DNA of 64,000 bases from an uncultured Eubacteriales bacterium (GCA_905203305.1 CAJKVH010000004.1:44693-108692), one strand, 5' to 3'. Positions 18,832 through 28,055 are shown, counted from the stretch's first letter. Numbers and translations: made by a program. Notes: generated from the sequence alone by a model not told the origin.

Positions 18832-18866
18832 TTGACTTAGAGTTAGGTCTAAGTGATATATATATT
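18832..18866 (+). promoter_or_regulatory. MerR-type promoter/operator
   Basis: -35 TTGACT (18832-18837) with a dyad of 7-bp arms ACTTAGA (18835-18841) and TCTAAGT (18848-18854) filling the spacer, then an AT-rich -10 (TATATA, 18857-18862) at the long ~19-bp spacing favoured by MerR activators. The CTTAGAG/CTCTAAG form is like that bound by the NmlR/AdhR branch of MerR proteins. Confidence 0.72.
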
Positions 18867-18884
18867 TCGGAAGGAGGAATAATA

Positions 18885-19268
18885 ATGACAATTGCCGAAA
18901 CGAGTAAGAAATATGATATTACACCAGATACATTAAGATACTATGAAAGAATAGGATTGTTAAATAATATTCCTAGAAATAAAAATGGAATAAGGGATTA
19001 TGATGAACAATCTTGCAAAAGAATAGAATTTGTAAAATGTATGAGAAGTGCAGGAGTAGAAATAGAAATTCTAATAGAATATATGAACTTATTTGAAAAA
19101 GGAAAATCAACAGTAGAGGCAAGAAAAAGCTTGTTAGAAGAACAAAGAGAGAAACTACAAGAAAAGCAAAAAAATATTAATGAAACTTTAAAAAGGCTAG
19201 ACTATAAAATAAAGCTTTATGAAGAAATAGAGTCTGGAAAAAGAAAAGACTTTACAGAAAAAATATAG
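18885..19268 (+). CDS. MerR family transcriptional regulator
   Basis: 127 residues. The winged HTH is at the N-terminus (TIAETSKKYDITPDTLRYYERIGLL, then RDYDEQSCKRIEFVKCMRSAGVEI), followed by the dimerisation coiled coil to the end. No conserved metal-binding Cys pair is seen at the C-terminus, so it is more like the aldehyde/stress-sensing branch. I chose ATG 18885 because AAGGAGG precedes it and the MerR dyad at 18835-18854 lies in its promoter, giving autoregulation. It lies 21 bp upstream of a DXS-type gene, which it probably controls. Confidence 0.9.
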   Translation: MTIAETSKKYDITPDTLRYYERIGLLNNIPRNKNGIRDYDEQSCKRIEFVKCMRSAGVEIEILIEYMNLFEKGKSTVEARKSLLEEQREKLQEKQKNINETLKRLDYKIKLYEEIESGKRKDFTEKI

Positions 19269-19289
19269 ATTTAAAAGGAGTGAAATAAA

Positions 19290-21059
19290 TTGTTAGAAAT
19301 TTTAAATAAGGTTAATGAACCAAAAGACTTAAAAGGATTATCTAAAGAAGAATTAGAAAAATTAGCAGAAGAAATAAGAGAAATATTATTAAAAAAATTA
19401 AGTATTCATGGAGGACATTTTGGACCAAACTTTGGTATGGTAGAAGCAATAATTGCAATGCATTATGTATTTGAATCCCCAAAAGATAAATTTGTATTTG
19501 ATGTTTCACATCAAAGCTATCCTCATAAGATATTAACAGGGAGAAAAAAAGCATTTATAGATGAAGAAAAATATGATGATGTAACAGGATATACAAACCC
19601 AAATGAAAGTGAACATGATTTATTTAATGTAGGTCATACTTCTACTTCAATAAGTTTAGCATCAGGTTTAGCAAAAGCAAGAGATCTAAAAAAGGAAAAT
19701 TATAATGTTATAGCAATTATAGGAGATGGATCTTTAAGTGGAGGAGAAGCATTAGAAGGTCTTGATTTTGCAGGAGAAGAAAAAAGCAATTTTATTATAG
19801 TTGTAAATGATAATGATATGTCAATTGCAGAAAATCATGGTGGATTATATAAGAATTTAAAACTTTTAAGAGAAACAGAAGGAAAATCAGAATGTAATTT
19901 ATTTAAAGCTATGGGACTTGATTATGTTTATGTAAAAGAAGGAAATAATATAGAAGATCTAATAAAAGCTTTTGAAAATGTAAAAGACATAGATCATCCA
20001 ATTGTTGTTCATATAAATACTCAAAAAGGAAAAGGTTATAAATTAGCTGAAGAAAATAAAGAAAATTGGCACTGGACAATGCCTTTTGATATTGAAACTG
20101 GAAAATCAAAATTTAGCTTTGATGGTGAAGATTATGGGGATTTAACAGGAAAATACTTATTAGACAAAATGAAAAAAGATGAAAAAGTTGTAGCAATAGT
20201 TGCAGGTGTTCCAACAAATATTGGATTTACAAAGGATAGAAGGATTGAAGCTAAAGAACAATTTGTTGATGTTGGAATTGCAGAAGAGCAAGGTGTTGCA
20301 ATGGCATCTGGAATTGCAAAAAACGGAGGAAAACCTATTTTTGCAACTCATTCTAGTTTTATGCAAAGAACGTATGATCAATTATCTCAAGACTTATGTA
20401 TAAATAACAATCCAGCAACAATTATAGTAAATACAGCTTCAGTTTTTGGAATGAATGATGTAACACATTTAGGCTTATATGATATACCTATGATATCTAA
20501 TATTCCAAACATGGTATATTTAGCACCAACATCAAAAAAAGAATATTTTGCAATGTTAGATTGGTCAATAGAACAAAATTCTCATCCTGTTGCAATACGT
20601 GTTCCTTGTAATGGTGTAATTGATGATGAAAGAGATGTAGAAACTGATTATAGTAAATTAAATAAATTTAAAGTTGAAAACAAAGGAGAAAAAGTTGCAA
20701 TAATTGCATTAGGAGATTTTTATCAATTAGGAGAAGCGGTACAAAAAGAAATTAAAGAAAAATTAAATGTTAATGCCAGCTTAATAAACCCAAGATATAT
20801 AACAGGAATAGATAAAGATTTATTAAATGAATTAAAGAATAATCATGATGTAGTTATTACTCTTGAAGATGGAATTTTACAAGGCGGATTTGGAGAAAAA
20901 ATTGCAAGCTTTTATGGAGATATATCTATGAAGGTAAAAAATTACGGAGTTGAAAAGGCTTTTTATGATAGATATGATGTACATGAACTATTAAAAGAAA
21001 ATAGATTAACAAAAGAACAAATTATAGAAGATATAAAAAAGATGTTGAATATTGATTAA
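19290..21059 (+). CDS. dxs: 1-deoxy-D-xylulose-5-phosphate synthase-type transketolase
   Basis: 589 residues. Domain order is that of DXS: the ThDP site HGGHFGPNFGMVEAIIAMHY and VSHQSYPHKILTGR, the metal site IGDGSLSGGEALEGLDFAG plus NDNDMSIAENHGGLY, the pyrimidine domain with FVDVGIAEEQGVAMASG, and a C-terminal domain VITLEDGILQGGFG. It would condense pyruvate and glyceraldehyde-3-phosphate for isoprenoid and thiamin synthesis. It is a little shorter than housekeeping DXS (~620) and is controlled by a MerR gene, so it may be a specialised paralogue. TTG start with SD AAAAGGAGTG. Confidence 0.85.
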   Translation: MLEILNKVNEPKDLKGLSKEELEKLAEEIREILLKKLSIHGGHFGPNFGMVEAIIAMHYVFESPKDKFVFDVSHQSYPHKILTGRKKAFIDEEKYDDVTGYTNPNESEHDLFNVGHTSTSISLASGLAKARDLKKENYNVIAIIGDGSLSGGEALEGLDFAGEEKSNFIIVVNDNDMSIAENHGGLYKNLKLLRETEGKSECNLFKAMGLDYVYVKEGNNIEDLIKAFENVKDIDHPIVVHINTQKGKGYKLAEENKENWHWTMPFDIETGKSKFSFDGEDYGDLTGKYLLDKMKKDEKVVAIVAGVPTNIGFTKDRRIEAKEQFVDVGIAEEQGVAMASGIAKNGGKPIFATHSSFMQRTYDQLSQDLCINNNPATIIVNTASVFGMNDVTHLGLYDIPMISNIPNMVYLAPTSKKEYFAMLDWSIEQNSHPVAIRVPCNGVIDDERDVETDYSKLNKFKVENKGEKVAIIALGDFYQLGEAVQKEIKEKLNVNASLINPRYITGIDKDLLNELKNNHDVVITLEDGILQGGFGEKIASFYGDISMKVKNYGVEKAFYDRYDVHELLKENRLTKEQIIEDIKKMLNID

Positions 21060-21099
21060 TTTTATGGTAAACTTCTCCAAAAGAAAGGAGAGGGAGATA

Positions 21100-21597
21100 A
21101 TGAATAAACAAGAAGTATATGATTTTTTGAAAGAAAAAGGAATTTGGCATGAAATAACTGAACACGAAGCGGTTTATAATATGGAAGAATTAGAAAATGT
21201 AGAATTACCTTATCCAGAAGCGGATGCAAAAAACATATTTGTTCGTGATGATAAAAGAAAAAACTATTATTTAATAACAGTAAAAAGCAATAAAAGAGTT
21301 AATTTAAAAGAATTTAAAAAACAAAATATGACAAGACAATTAACATTTGCATCAGAAGAAGATTTAAGTTCAGTTATGGGATTATTTCCAGGAGCTGTAA
21401 CACCATTTGGAGTATTAAATGATGCTGAAAATAAAGTACAAGTATTTATTGATGAGGATTTTTTAGAGAACCCAGAAATTATAGGAATACACCCAAATGA
21501 TAATACAGCAACAGTATGGATAAAAACAAATGACCTTATTAATATAATAAAAGAACATGGAAATAAAGTAGAAACATTTAATGTAATAGAAAAATAA
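21100..21597 (+). CDS. YbaK/ProX family aminoacyl-tRNA deacylase
   Basis: 165 residues of the YbaK/EbsC/PrdX fold. Seen: AVYNMEELENVELPYPEADAKNIFVRDDKRKNYYLITVKS, which holds the conserved Lys region, and MGLFPGAVTPFGVLND, the family's G-x-x-x-P loop. Such proteins hydrolyse mischarged Ala-tRNA(Pro) in trans. The start is ATG 21100 with SD AAAGGAGAGGGA; the frame upstream to 21052 overlaps the previous gene and lacks an SD. Confidence 0.92.
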   Translation: MNKQEVYDFLKEKGIWHEITEHEAVYNMEELENVELPYPEADAKNIFVRDDKRKNYYLITVKSNKRVNLKEFKKQNMTRQLTFASEEDLSSVMGLFPGAVTPFGVLNDAENKVQVFIDEDFLENPEIIGIHPNDNTATVWIKTNDLINIIKEHGNKVETFNVIEK

Positions 21598-21609
21598 AAA
21601 GAGGAAAAT

Positions 21610-22210
21610 ATGAACATAATTGATGAAATATTAAAAAAGCCAAATGAAATTGAAGATATACTAAATACTGACATAGAAGAATATCATAATGAAAATATAG
21701 AACTAATAAATATAACAATAAAAAGAACAAATTTTAAAAATGTATCTATTTTAAATAGCAAAATTGATAGATGTTCGTTTTTAGACTGTGATTTTCAAGA
21801 TTGTAATTTTTCTAATTCTATCTTTGATAATTGCTCATTTATAAGATGTAAATTTATTAATTGTAAATTTACCGGTTGTAATTTTGTAGAAAGTGTCTTA
21901 TTTGAAATTCATTTTAAAGATGTTAATATGGATTATATTAATATTTCAATGTCAGACTTAAAAGATGATGTGTTTCAAGATGTAATATTAAGAAATGGAA
22001 GAATAGAAGAAACAAAACTAAAAAAGATTAACTTGAAAAATGTAAATTTAATTCGGGGCACATTTTTTTAAAACACCATTAAAAGGAATAGATCTATCTA
22101 AAAGCAAAATTGAGGAAATAGGTATATCTTTAGAAGATATAAGAGGAGCAATAATAGATCAAATACAAGCAATAGACTTACTATATTTATTAGGTGTTAA
22201 AATTAAATAA
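21610..22210 (+). CDS. Pentapeptide-repeat protein, with CGG-associated +1 frameshift
   Basis: Pentapeptide repeats (A/C/N-x-F-x-x) run through most of the protein, e.g. CSFLDCDFQDCNFSNSIF and CKFINCKFTGCNF, forming the right-handed beta-helix of this family. The first frame reads ATT CGG GGC and stops at 22072. Skipping the C of CGG (22054-22056) gives I-G-A-H-F-F-K-T-P-L-K-G-I-D-L-S and continues to the usual end (GAIIDQIQAIDLLYLLG) at 22210, about 199 residues. An alternative repair is one T less in the T7 run at 22063-22069; it leaves a less typical sequence (RGTFFKTPLKG). Function unknown. Confidence 0.85.
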
Positions 22211-22245
22211 AAGATGGACTTTTTTATAAGTCCATCTTTTATTTT
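22209..22245. terminator. Bidirectional terminator
   Basis: 13-bp arms AAAAGATGGACTT (22209-22221) and AAGTCCATCTTTT (22228-22240), with T/A runs on both sides, between convergent genes. Confidence 0.88.
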
Positions 22246-23555
22246 TATCTTCCATCAGAGTCTCCATTTGTTGAACCTGAATGAGGTGGTACAGGTACAT
22301 TAACTTTTCTTGTATTTTTTACAAGTTTTAAAGATTTTTGTCTTTCATTAAGTGTATCTTTTATAGTTTGAGCGATAGGCACTTGTTCTTCTTTAGGAAG
22401 GCTTTTTATTTGAGCATTTATACTAAATAATATTTTATCTAAATCCGAAGTTGCTGAAGGAACGCCTTTAAGAAGAGATTCATCTATTATTCCAGAAATA
22501 ATATTTTGAACAACAACATCTCTATCTTTTGAGTTCATTTTTTCAAGAATCCTATTTAAATCATGTAGTTCTGCTACTGTTTCTCCATTTAATTGTCTAG
22601 ATAATCTTTTTAGTGCAGCCTTACTTATACCAGGAGAATAAACTTTAACTTTTTCTATAAAGAATTTTATATCTGCTTCACTTAAGTTTTTAAACTTATC
22701 AGTTTTCGGAATACCAAAATCGCTTAAAGAATTAAAAGTTTTGGCAGATTTTTTCGCTAAATCTTCTAATATTTTTTCATGAATTACATGTTTTCTTTCT
22801 GGTGTAAATTTATAATATTTTTTTCCATCATCATCAAAACCTACTTTTAAACGCTTATATTCGATATTTACAAGAGAAGGTAAATCCTCTTCGAATAATT
22901 CTTCAGAAGATACAATATTTGATAAAGGTTCATAACGGCAAACACCATATTTCATACAGTCTAAAGCTGCTCTTTTGGCTACTATACTTATTAATTTTTT
23001 TTGAATGTTAGGTGTAACATCTTGAATATCTAAGGCATTTATTAAAGATAGTATTTTATTACTTTCAATATCATCACAAGATGTATATAATTTAGAAAGT
23101 TGCTCCAAGGTTTTTTGCTCTCTTTCAAGATTAATTTTTTCTTGTTCTTTTTGTTGGATTTTTTCATCTGGAATTTCCTTAATCATTTCTTCTGCAGTAT
23201 CTAAACTAACAGGAGCTTTTTCTACTATTTTTTGAATTTGACTAGTAGAAAGAGGAGTTTCTTGTACAATTTTTAGTGCACTTTTTTCTTTATCCTTTTT
23301 CACAATCTCTATAACAAGAGTTTGTATATCACTAGATGTAAATGATGAGTTTTCAAGTAACATTTTTGCAAATTTTCCTGTATTCATATCAGGATCATTA
23401 CGAATTTGTTCTAAAGCCACTTGGATAGCTTTTTGATGAGCAATTTCATCAGATTCATTTGTTTCATTAATAACAGCTTGAACTGTTTCAACTTTTTGCT
23501 CCATAGGGCTTAAAGTTGGAGTATCTTTTTTAAAGATCTTTTTTAATATGTTCAT
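22245..23555 (-). CDS. Unrecognised 436-residue helical protein
   Basis: I do not recognise a family. The protein is soluble, highly charged and mostly helical. Residues ~120-160 form a Glu/Lys/Gln-rich likely coiled coil (KIQQKEQEKINLEREQKTLE), and two short repeat-like units with SSDIQTLVIEIVKK / STSQIQKIVEKAP spacing occur at about 75-120. The C-terminus is a basic Pro/Gly/Ser tail. A clear SD (GAAAGGTG) supports the start at 23555. It is monocistronic, with a terminator at its end. Real gene by length, SD and codon use; role unknown. Confidence 0.8.
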   Translation of the reverse strand: MNILKKIFKKDTPTLSPMEQKVETVQAVINETNESDEIAHQKAIQVALEQIRNDPDMNTGKFAKMLLENSSFTSSDIQTLVIEIVKKDKEKSALKIVQETPLSTSQIQKIVEKAPVSLDTAEEMIKEIPDEKIQQKEQEKINLEREQKTLEQLSKLYTSCDDIESNKILSLINALDIQDVTPNIQKKLISIVAKRAALDCMKYGVCRYEPLSNIVSSEELFEEDLPSLVNIEYKRLKVGFDDDGKKYYKFTPERKHVIHEKILEDLAKKSAKTFNSLSDFGIPKTDKFKNLSEADIKFFIEKVKVYSPGISKAALKRLSRQLNGETVAELHDLNRILEKMNSKDRDVVVQNIISGIIDESLLKGVPSATSDLDKILFSINAQIKSLPKEEQVPIAQTIKDTLNERQKSLKLVKNTRKVNVPVPPHSGSTNGDSDGR

Positions 23556-23634
23556 TTTATCACCTTTCTTTTGAATTAATAATGTTTATTATAATATCAT
23601 AAAATAATTTCGTCAATAATTTATGAAAAAAATA

Positions 23635-23695
23635 TTGACAATAAAAAATATTATTAATATAATATAAAAATATAAAGGTTGAATAAGTATTCAAC
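23635..23695 (+). promoter_or_regulatory. Promoter and ArsR/CadC-type operator of the cad operon
   Basis: Consensus -35 TTGACA (23635-23640), 17-bp spacer, -10 TATAAT (23658-23663). Just downstream is the dyad GTTGAATA-AG-TATTCAAC (23678-23695), the form bound by SmtB/ArsR metal sensors, so bound repressor would block transcription initiation. Confidence 0.85.
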
Positions 23696-23728
23696 TAAAA
23701 CAAAAGAAAGTATGTGAAAGGAGGACGA

Positions 23729-24091
23729 ATGGCAAAAAACGAATTTATATGTGACTGCAATGTAATCCATCAAGACGTTGTAGATAATGCCATAAAAAAC
23801 ATGGCAGATGAAAATGTGTTAAATAAATTAGCTGAATTTTTTAAAATATTAGGAGATACAACTAGAACTAAAATATTATACACATTAGATAAAAACGAAA
23901 TGTGTGTATGTGATATAGCAAATGTATTAAATATGAGTAAATCGTCAATATCACATCAATTAGGAACATTAAGACGTTCTGGAATAGTAAAATGCAGAAG
24001 AGTTGGAAAAGAAGTGTTTTATACACTAGATGATGAACATGTAAGAGAAGTGTTTGAAGTTGGAATGGAACATATAGAACACAGAAAATAA
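23729..24091 (+). CDS. cadC: ArsR/SmtB family metal-sensing repressor (CadC-like)
   Basis: 120 residues. An N-terminal Cys pair (ICDCNVIHQ) could give the alpha3N-type Cd/Pb/Zn site of CadC; the winged HTH follows (FFKILGDTTRTKILYTL, NEMCVCDIANVLNMSKSSISHQLGTLRRSGIV), with the metal-site motif ELCVCD-like MCVCD. I chose ATG 23729 for the SD AAAGGAGG eight bases away. It is first in an operon with an HMA protein and a CadA ATPase, downstream of a GTTGAATA dyad. It should repress until Cd, Zn or Pb rises. Confidence 0.93.
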   Translation: MAKNEFICDCNVIHQDVVDNAIKNMADENVLNKLAEFFKILGDTTRTKILYTLDKNEMCVCDIANVLNMSKSSISHQLGTLRRSGIVKCRRVGKEVFYTLDDEHVREVFEVGMEHIEHRK

Positions 24092-24109
24092 AAATAGGAG
24101 GTAAAAATT

Positions 24110-24331
24110 ATGAAATATAAATTTAAAATAAAAGGACTTGACTGTGCAAATTGTGCAGCAGAATTAGAAAGAAAAATTGGAAAGGTAGAAGGAATTACAG
24201 AAGCAACAATTAGCTTTATGTCAGAAAGACTAACAATAGAATGTGATGAAGAAAACAAAGAAGAGATAATGAAAAAAGTTCAAAAAGTAATAAAAAGAGA
24301 AGAACCTGATTGCACAATAAAAGAAGTGTAG
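24110..24331 (+). CDS. Free-standing HMA metal-binding protein
   Basis: 73 residues, a single heavy-metal-associated domain. The metal site is GLDCANC (C-x2-C) in the first loop, followed by the usual beta-alpha-beta pattern and a charged helix. The downstream ATPase lacks this domain, which normally sits at its N-terminus, so the two appear to be a split CadA. It may act as a chaperone delivering metal to the pump. SD AGGAGG. Confidence 0.9.
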   Translation: MKYKFKIKGLDCANCAAELERKIGKVEGITEATISFMSERLTIECDEENKEEIMKKVQKVIKREEPDCTIKEV

Positions 24332-24343
24332 GAGGTACAAAAA

Positions 24344-26188
24344 ATGAAAAAAAGAGCGATAAAAATAATAATTGCATTAATTATATATATAATAGCTGTA
24401 GCTATAAAATTTGATAATGTACTAATAAATGATATATTATTTATAGTAAGTTATTTAATTGTAGGATTTAGCATTTTAAAAAAAGCAGTTAGGAATATTT
24501 TTAGAGGAAAAGTATTTGATGAAAACTTTTTAATGGCAGTTGCAACGTTAGGAGCGTTTGGAATCCAAGAATTTCCGGAAGCTGTTGCTGTTATGCTATT
24601 TTATCAAATAGGAGAATTATTCCAAAGCTATGCAGTTGATAAATCAAGAAAATCAATATCTAGCTTAATGGATATTAGACCAGATTATGCAAATGTTATA
24701 AGAGACGGAAAAGAAGAAAAAGTAGACCCTGATGAAGTAAAAATAGGAGAAGAAATAGTTATAAAACCAGGAGAAAAAATACCACTAGATGGTATAATAC
24801 TAGAAGGATCAACAATGCTGGATACTAAAGCTTTAACAGGAGAATCAGTTCCAGTTGGTGCAAAAGAAAATGACGAAGTATTAAGTGGATCAATAAATGA
24901 AAGTGGAAAAATTCTTGTAAAAGTAACAAAAGAATATGGAGAATCAACAGTAAGTAAAATATTAGATTTGGTTGAAAATGCAAGTAGTAAAAAATCAAAA
25001 TCAGAAAACTTTATAACAAAATTTGCTAAATATTACACACCAACAGTTGTAATAATAGCCGTATTACTTGCAATTATACCTGGATTTATATTTAAAGAAA
25101 TAACATTTACTAAATGGTTATATAGAGCTTTATCATTTTTAGTTGTATCATGTCCATGTGCACTTGTAATATCAATACCATTAAGTTTTTTTGGAGGAAT
25201 AGGTGGAGCATCTAAAATGGGAATATTGATAAAAGGAAGCAATTACTTAGAACAATTAGCTAGTACTGAAATAGCAGTATTTGATAAGACAGGAACTTTA
25301 ACAAAAGGTGTGTTTGAAGTCCAAAAAATAGAAACAAATGGAATTAAAGAAAATGAATTATTGGAATTAGCAGCATATGCAGAAAATTATTCGAACCATC
25401 CAATAGCAAAATCAATAAAAAAAGCATACAAAAAAGAAATAGATACTAGCAAGATAAAAGACATAAAAGAAATTTCTGGGCATGGAATAAGTGTAACAAT
25501 AGATGAAAAACAAGTATTAATTGGTAATGAAAAATTAATGGATGAAAATAATATTAATTATGTAAAAAGCCAAGAAGTTGGAACTGTTATGTATATTGCC
25601 GTAAACAATGAATTTAAAGGTTTAATCATAATTTCTGATGAAATAAAAGAAGATTCTTTAAAATTGGTCCAAAAATTAAAAAAACTAGGTGTTAGAAAAA
25701 CAGTAATGCTAACTGGAGATAAAAAGTCAGTAGGGGAAAATGTGGCTAAAAAACTTGGAATTGATGAAGTTTATACAGAGCTATTACCAGATGGAAAAGT
25801 TAAAGAAGTTGAAAATTTAATGAAAGAAAAATCAGAAAAAGGAAAACTAATCTTTGTTGGAGATGGTATAAATGATAGTCCGGTTCTTGCATTGTCTGAT
25901 ATAGGAATAGCAATGGGTGCTTTAGGGTCAGATGCAGCAATAGAAGCTGCTGATGTTGTAATAATGACAGATGAGCCTTCAAAAATAGCAGACAGCATAA
26001 ATTTATCTAGAAAAACAATGAAAATTGTAAGAGAAAATATTATTTTTGCAATATTTATAAAAGTGCTAGTACTAATACTTACTGCAATAGGTTTAGCAAC
26101 AATGTGGGAAGCTGTTTTTGCAGATGTTGGCGTATCTATAATTGCAATAATAAATGCATTAAGAATGTTAAAAGTAAAAAAAGCGTGA
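24344..26188 (+). CDS. cadA: P1B-type heavy-metal (Cd/Zn/Pb) exporting ATPase
   Basis: 614 residues. Two or more leading helices, the actuator loop LTGESVPV (TGES at ~165-168), the transport motif SCPCALVIS with Cys270 and Cys272, the phosphorylation site DKTGTLT (Asp314), and the hinge VGDGINDSPVLA. The CPC with this setting marks Cd/Zn/Pb pumps. No N-terminal HMA domain; that part is the separate 73-residue protein just upstream (12-bp gap). SD GGAGGT. Confidence 0.95.
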   Translation: MKKRAIKIIIALIIYIIAVAIKFDNVLINDILFIVSYLIVGFSILKKAVRNIFRGKVFDENFLMAVATLGAFGIQEFPEAVAVMLFYQIGELFQSYAVDKSRKSISSLMDIRPDYANVIRDGKEEKVDPDEVKIGEEIVIKPGEKIPLDGIILEGSTMLDTKALTGESVPVGAKENDEVLSGSINESGKILVKVTKEYGESTVSKILDLVENASSKKSKSENFITKFAKYYTPTVVIIAVLLAIIPGFIFKEITFTKWLYRALSFLVVSCPCALVISIPLSFFGGIGGASKMGILIKGSNYLEQLASTEIAVFDKTGTLTKGVFEVQKIETNGIKENELLELAAYAENYSNHPIAKSIKKAYKKEIDTSKIKDIKEISGHGISVTIDEKQVLIGNEKLMDENNINYVKSQEVGTVMYIAVNNEFKGLIIISDEIKEDSLKLVQKLKKLGVRKTVMLTGDKKSVGENVAKKLGIDEVYTELLPDGKVKEVENLMKEKSEKGKLIFVGDGINDSPVLALSDIGIAMGALGSDAAIEAADVVIMTDEPSKIADSINLSRKTMKIVRENIIFAIFIKVLVLILTAIGLATMWEAVFADVGVSIIAIINALRMLKVKKA

Positions 26189-26202
26189 AAGGATACATAA
26201 AA

Positions 26203-27078
26203 ATGTCAGAAGAAAAAAAAGAAATAGGAGTTGCTTTAGCAGGAGGAGGACTTCAAGGTTTTGCACATATTGGTGCATTAAAGGCGTTAGAAGAATTAAA
26301 AGTAGATATAAGTTATATATCAGGAACAAGCACAGGAAGTGTAATTGCAACTTTATATGCTCTTGGATATACATTAGATGAAATTAAAGATATATGTAAA
26401 GAAAAATATGAAATGATATTAAAGATTAGAAAAAAGACATTATGCAAAATGGCAATAAATTATTTATTACATAGAGAAACAAGAGTTGAAGGAATTATTG
26501 ATAGTACATTGGTAGAAAACTTTATAGATGAAGCAGCAAACTTGAAAAATGTAGAAAAAATATCAGATGTTAAAAATAAAAAACTTGCAATTGCAACAGT
26601 AGATACTATATCTATGAAAGAATGTTTATTTATTTCAAAAAATATAGAAAACAAAGATGAAAATATAGATTATATAAATGATATTTCATTAGGAAAGGCT
26701 GTACGTTCTAGTATGGCATTTCCGGCAATATTTACAACTCCAAACTATGGAAAACATAACTTTTTAGATGGTGGAACAGTAGATAATTTGCCTGTAAAAA
26801 TATTAAATGATATGGGAGCTAAAAAAACGATAGCGATATCATTTGATTTAACTAAATATACTCCTGCAAAAAGCTTAGAAGGAGTATTAATTAGAGCATT
26901 AGATATATTTTCAAATCCAGGAGTACAAAATGCTAAAAAAATAGCAGATATAGCAATTGAAATTTATAATCCAGATGCAAGTTTACTTTCTATGGACGAA
27001 ATAGATAAAACAGTTAAAAATGGGTATGATGCAGTAATGAAAAATAAAGATAAAATTTTAGAAAAAGGACTAATATAA
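26203..27078 (+). CDS. Patatin-like phospholipase
   Basis: 291 residues. Oxyanion motif LAGGGLQGFAHIGAL, nucleophile elbow GTSTGS, and the catalytic Asp in FLDGGTVDNLPV. These form the Ser-Asp dyad of the RssA/patatin family, which hydrolyses acyl chains. No signal peptide. The start is ATG 26203 (SD GAAAGGAT), 14 bp after cadA; the longer frame lies inside cadA. Its stop shares a base with the next start (TAATG), so the two are translationally coupled. Substrate unknown. Confidence 0.92.
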   Translation: MSEEKKEIGVALAGGGLQGFAHIGALKALEELKVDISYISGTSTGSVIATLYALGYTLDEIKDICKEKYEMILKIRKKTLCKMAINYLLHRETRVEGIIDSTLVENFIDEAANLKNVEKISDVKNKKLAIATVDTISMKECLFISKNIENKDENIDYINDISLGKAVRSSMAFPAIFTTPNYGKHNFLDGGTVDNLPVKILNDMGAKKTIAISFDLTKYTPAKSLEGVLIRALDIFSNPGVQNAKKIADIAIEIYNPDASLLSMDEIDKTVKNGYDAVMKNKDKILEKGLI

Positions 27079-27653
27079 TGGATCAAAAATTAGTGAAATT
27101 ATATGAAGAATGTGTGCTAGAATTAAAATCAATTGGAATTAATTTTGAAGATTTTGGTATAATAAATATAAGTTTAGCTAAAAGAAATGCTAAAAGATAC
27201 GGGTGTTGCAAGCAATCTAATCCAGATGATAAATGTTATCATTATGTGTATAGAAACCACCGAAGAATAAAAGTTTATGATAAATTTTTAAAGCATAATA
27301 TCGAAATTAGCAAATGGGTAATGGACTTAGATGATAGCATCATAAAAAATACCATTATGCATGAAATGATTCATTGTATGCCATATTGCAATAACCACGG
27401 ACAGGAATTTAAAAAATATGCTGAATTTATAAACAAAAATTTAGGATATGAAATAAAAAGATTAGGAAATAAAGAAGAAGACTATAAAAAAAGTAATATA
27501 GAATTCCAAGAAAAACTAGAGCCTAAATATAAAATTAGATGCAAAGAATGTGGAATGATTTTTTATAGACAAAGACTAAAGAAAAATTTTATAAAAAACT
27601 ACAGATGCGGAATTTGTAAAGGAAAATTGGAATTAATAGAACAAAAAATATAG
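27078..27653 (+). CDS. SprT-like zinc protease domain protein
   Basis: 191 residues. Metal motif HEMIHCMPYCNNHGQEF (HExxH with the third ligand His downstream), preceded by the helices of the SprT-like fold, and a C-terminal zinc ribbon (RCKECGMIF, then CGICKGKL). SprT/Spartan-like proteins act on DNA-protein crosslinks in eukaryotes; bacterial roles are unclear. It overlaps the patatin stop by one base. Confidence 0.88.
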   Translation: MDQKLVKLYEECVLELKSIGINFEDFGIINISLAKRNAKRYGCCKQSNPDDKCYHYVYRNHRRIKVYDKFLKHNIEISKWVMDLDDSIIKNTIMHEMIHCMPYCNNHGQEFKKYAEFINKNLGYEIKRLGNKEEDYKKSNIEFQEKLEPKYKIRCKECGMIFYRQRLKKNFIKNYRCGICKGKLELIEQKI

Positions 27654-27737
27654 GAATATGTTTGATTTTTGATTTCTTTTGTGATATAAAATAGAAATGT
27701 AATTACAATTTTTATTAATTGAAGGGAGTAACTTAAA

Positions 27738-28049
27738 ATGGAAGTAAACGAAGAAAAGAGAAAGAAATTCATGGAATTTGCAGGAAAAAGAGTAAATAAT
27801 GTAATGCATGATATTCAAATATTAGAACCAATGGCAAGAAGTAATTCGTATGATTTTACAAAAGAAGATGTTGAAAAAATGTTTTATGCTATGCAAGAAT
27901 CTTTAAATGCTACAAAGGCTGAATTTGAAAAGAAATTTGAAGAAAAAGCAAGATCAGAAAGAAAAGTATTCTCATTTGATTCTGAAATATCTATGCCAGT
28001 TGTAGAAGAAGATTTAAACCAAGAAAATGTAGAAGAAATAAATTTATAA
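27738..28049 (+). CDS. Hypothetical 103-residue helical protein
   Basis: I do not recognise the family. A soluble, charged, helical protein (EFAGKRVNNVMHDIQILEPMA, then a Lys/Glu-rich helix FEKKFEEKARSE) with an acidic C-terminal tail. The SD GAAGGGAG and a terminator right after it support a real gene. It stands alone between the SprT-like gene and the MATE fusion. Confidence 0.75.
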   Translation: MEVNEEKRKKFMEFAGKRVNNVMHDIQILEPMARSNSYDFTKEDVEKMFYAMQESLNATKAEFEKKFEEKARSERKVFSFDSEISMPVVEEDLNQENVEEINL

Positions 28050-28055
28050 AAAATG

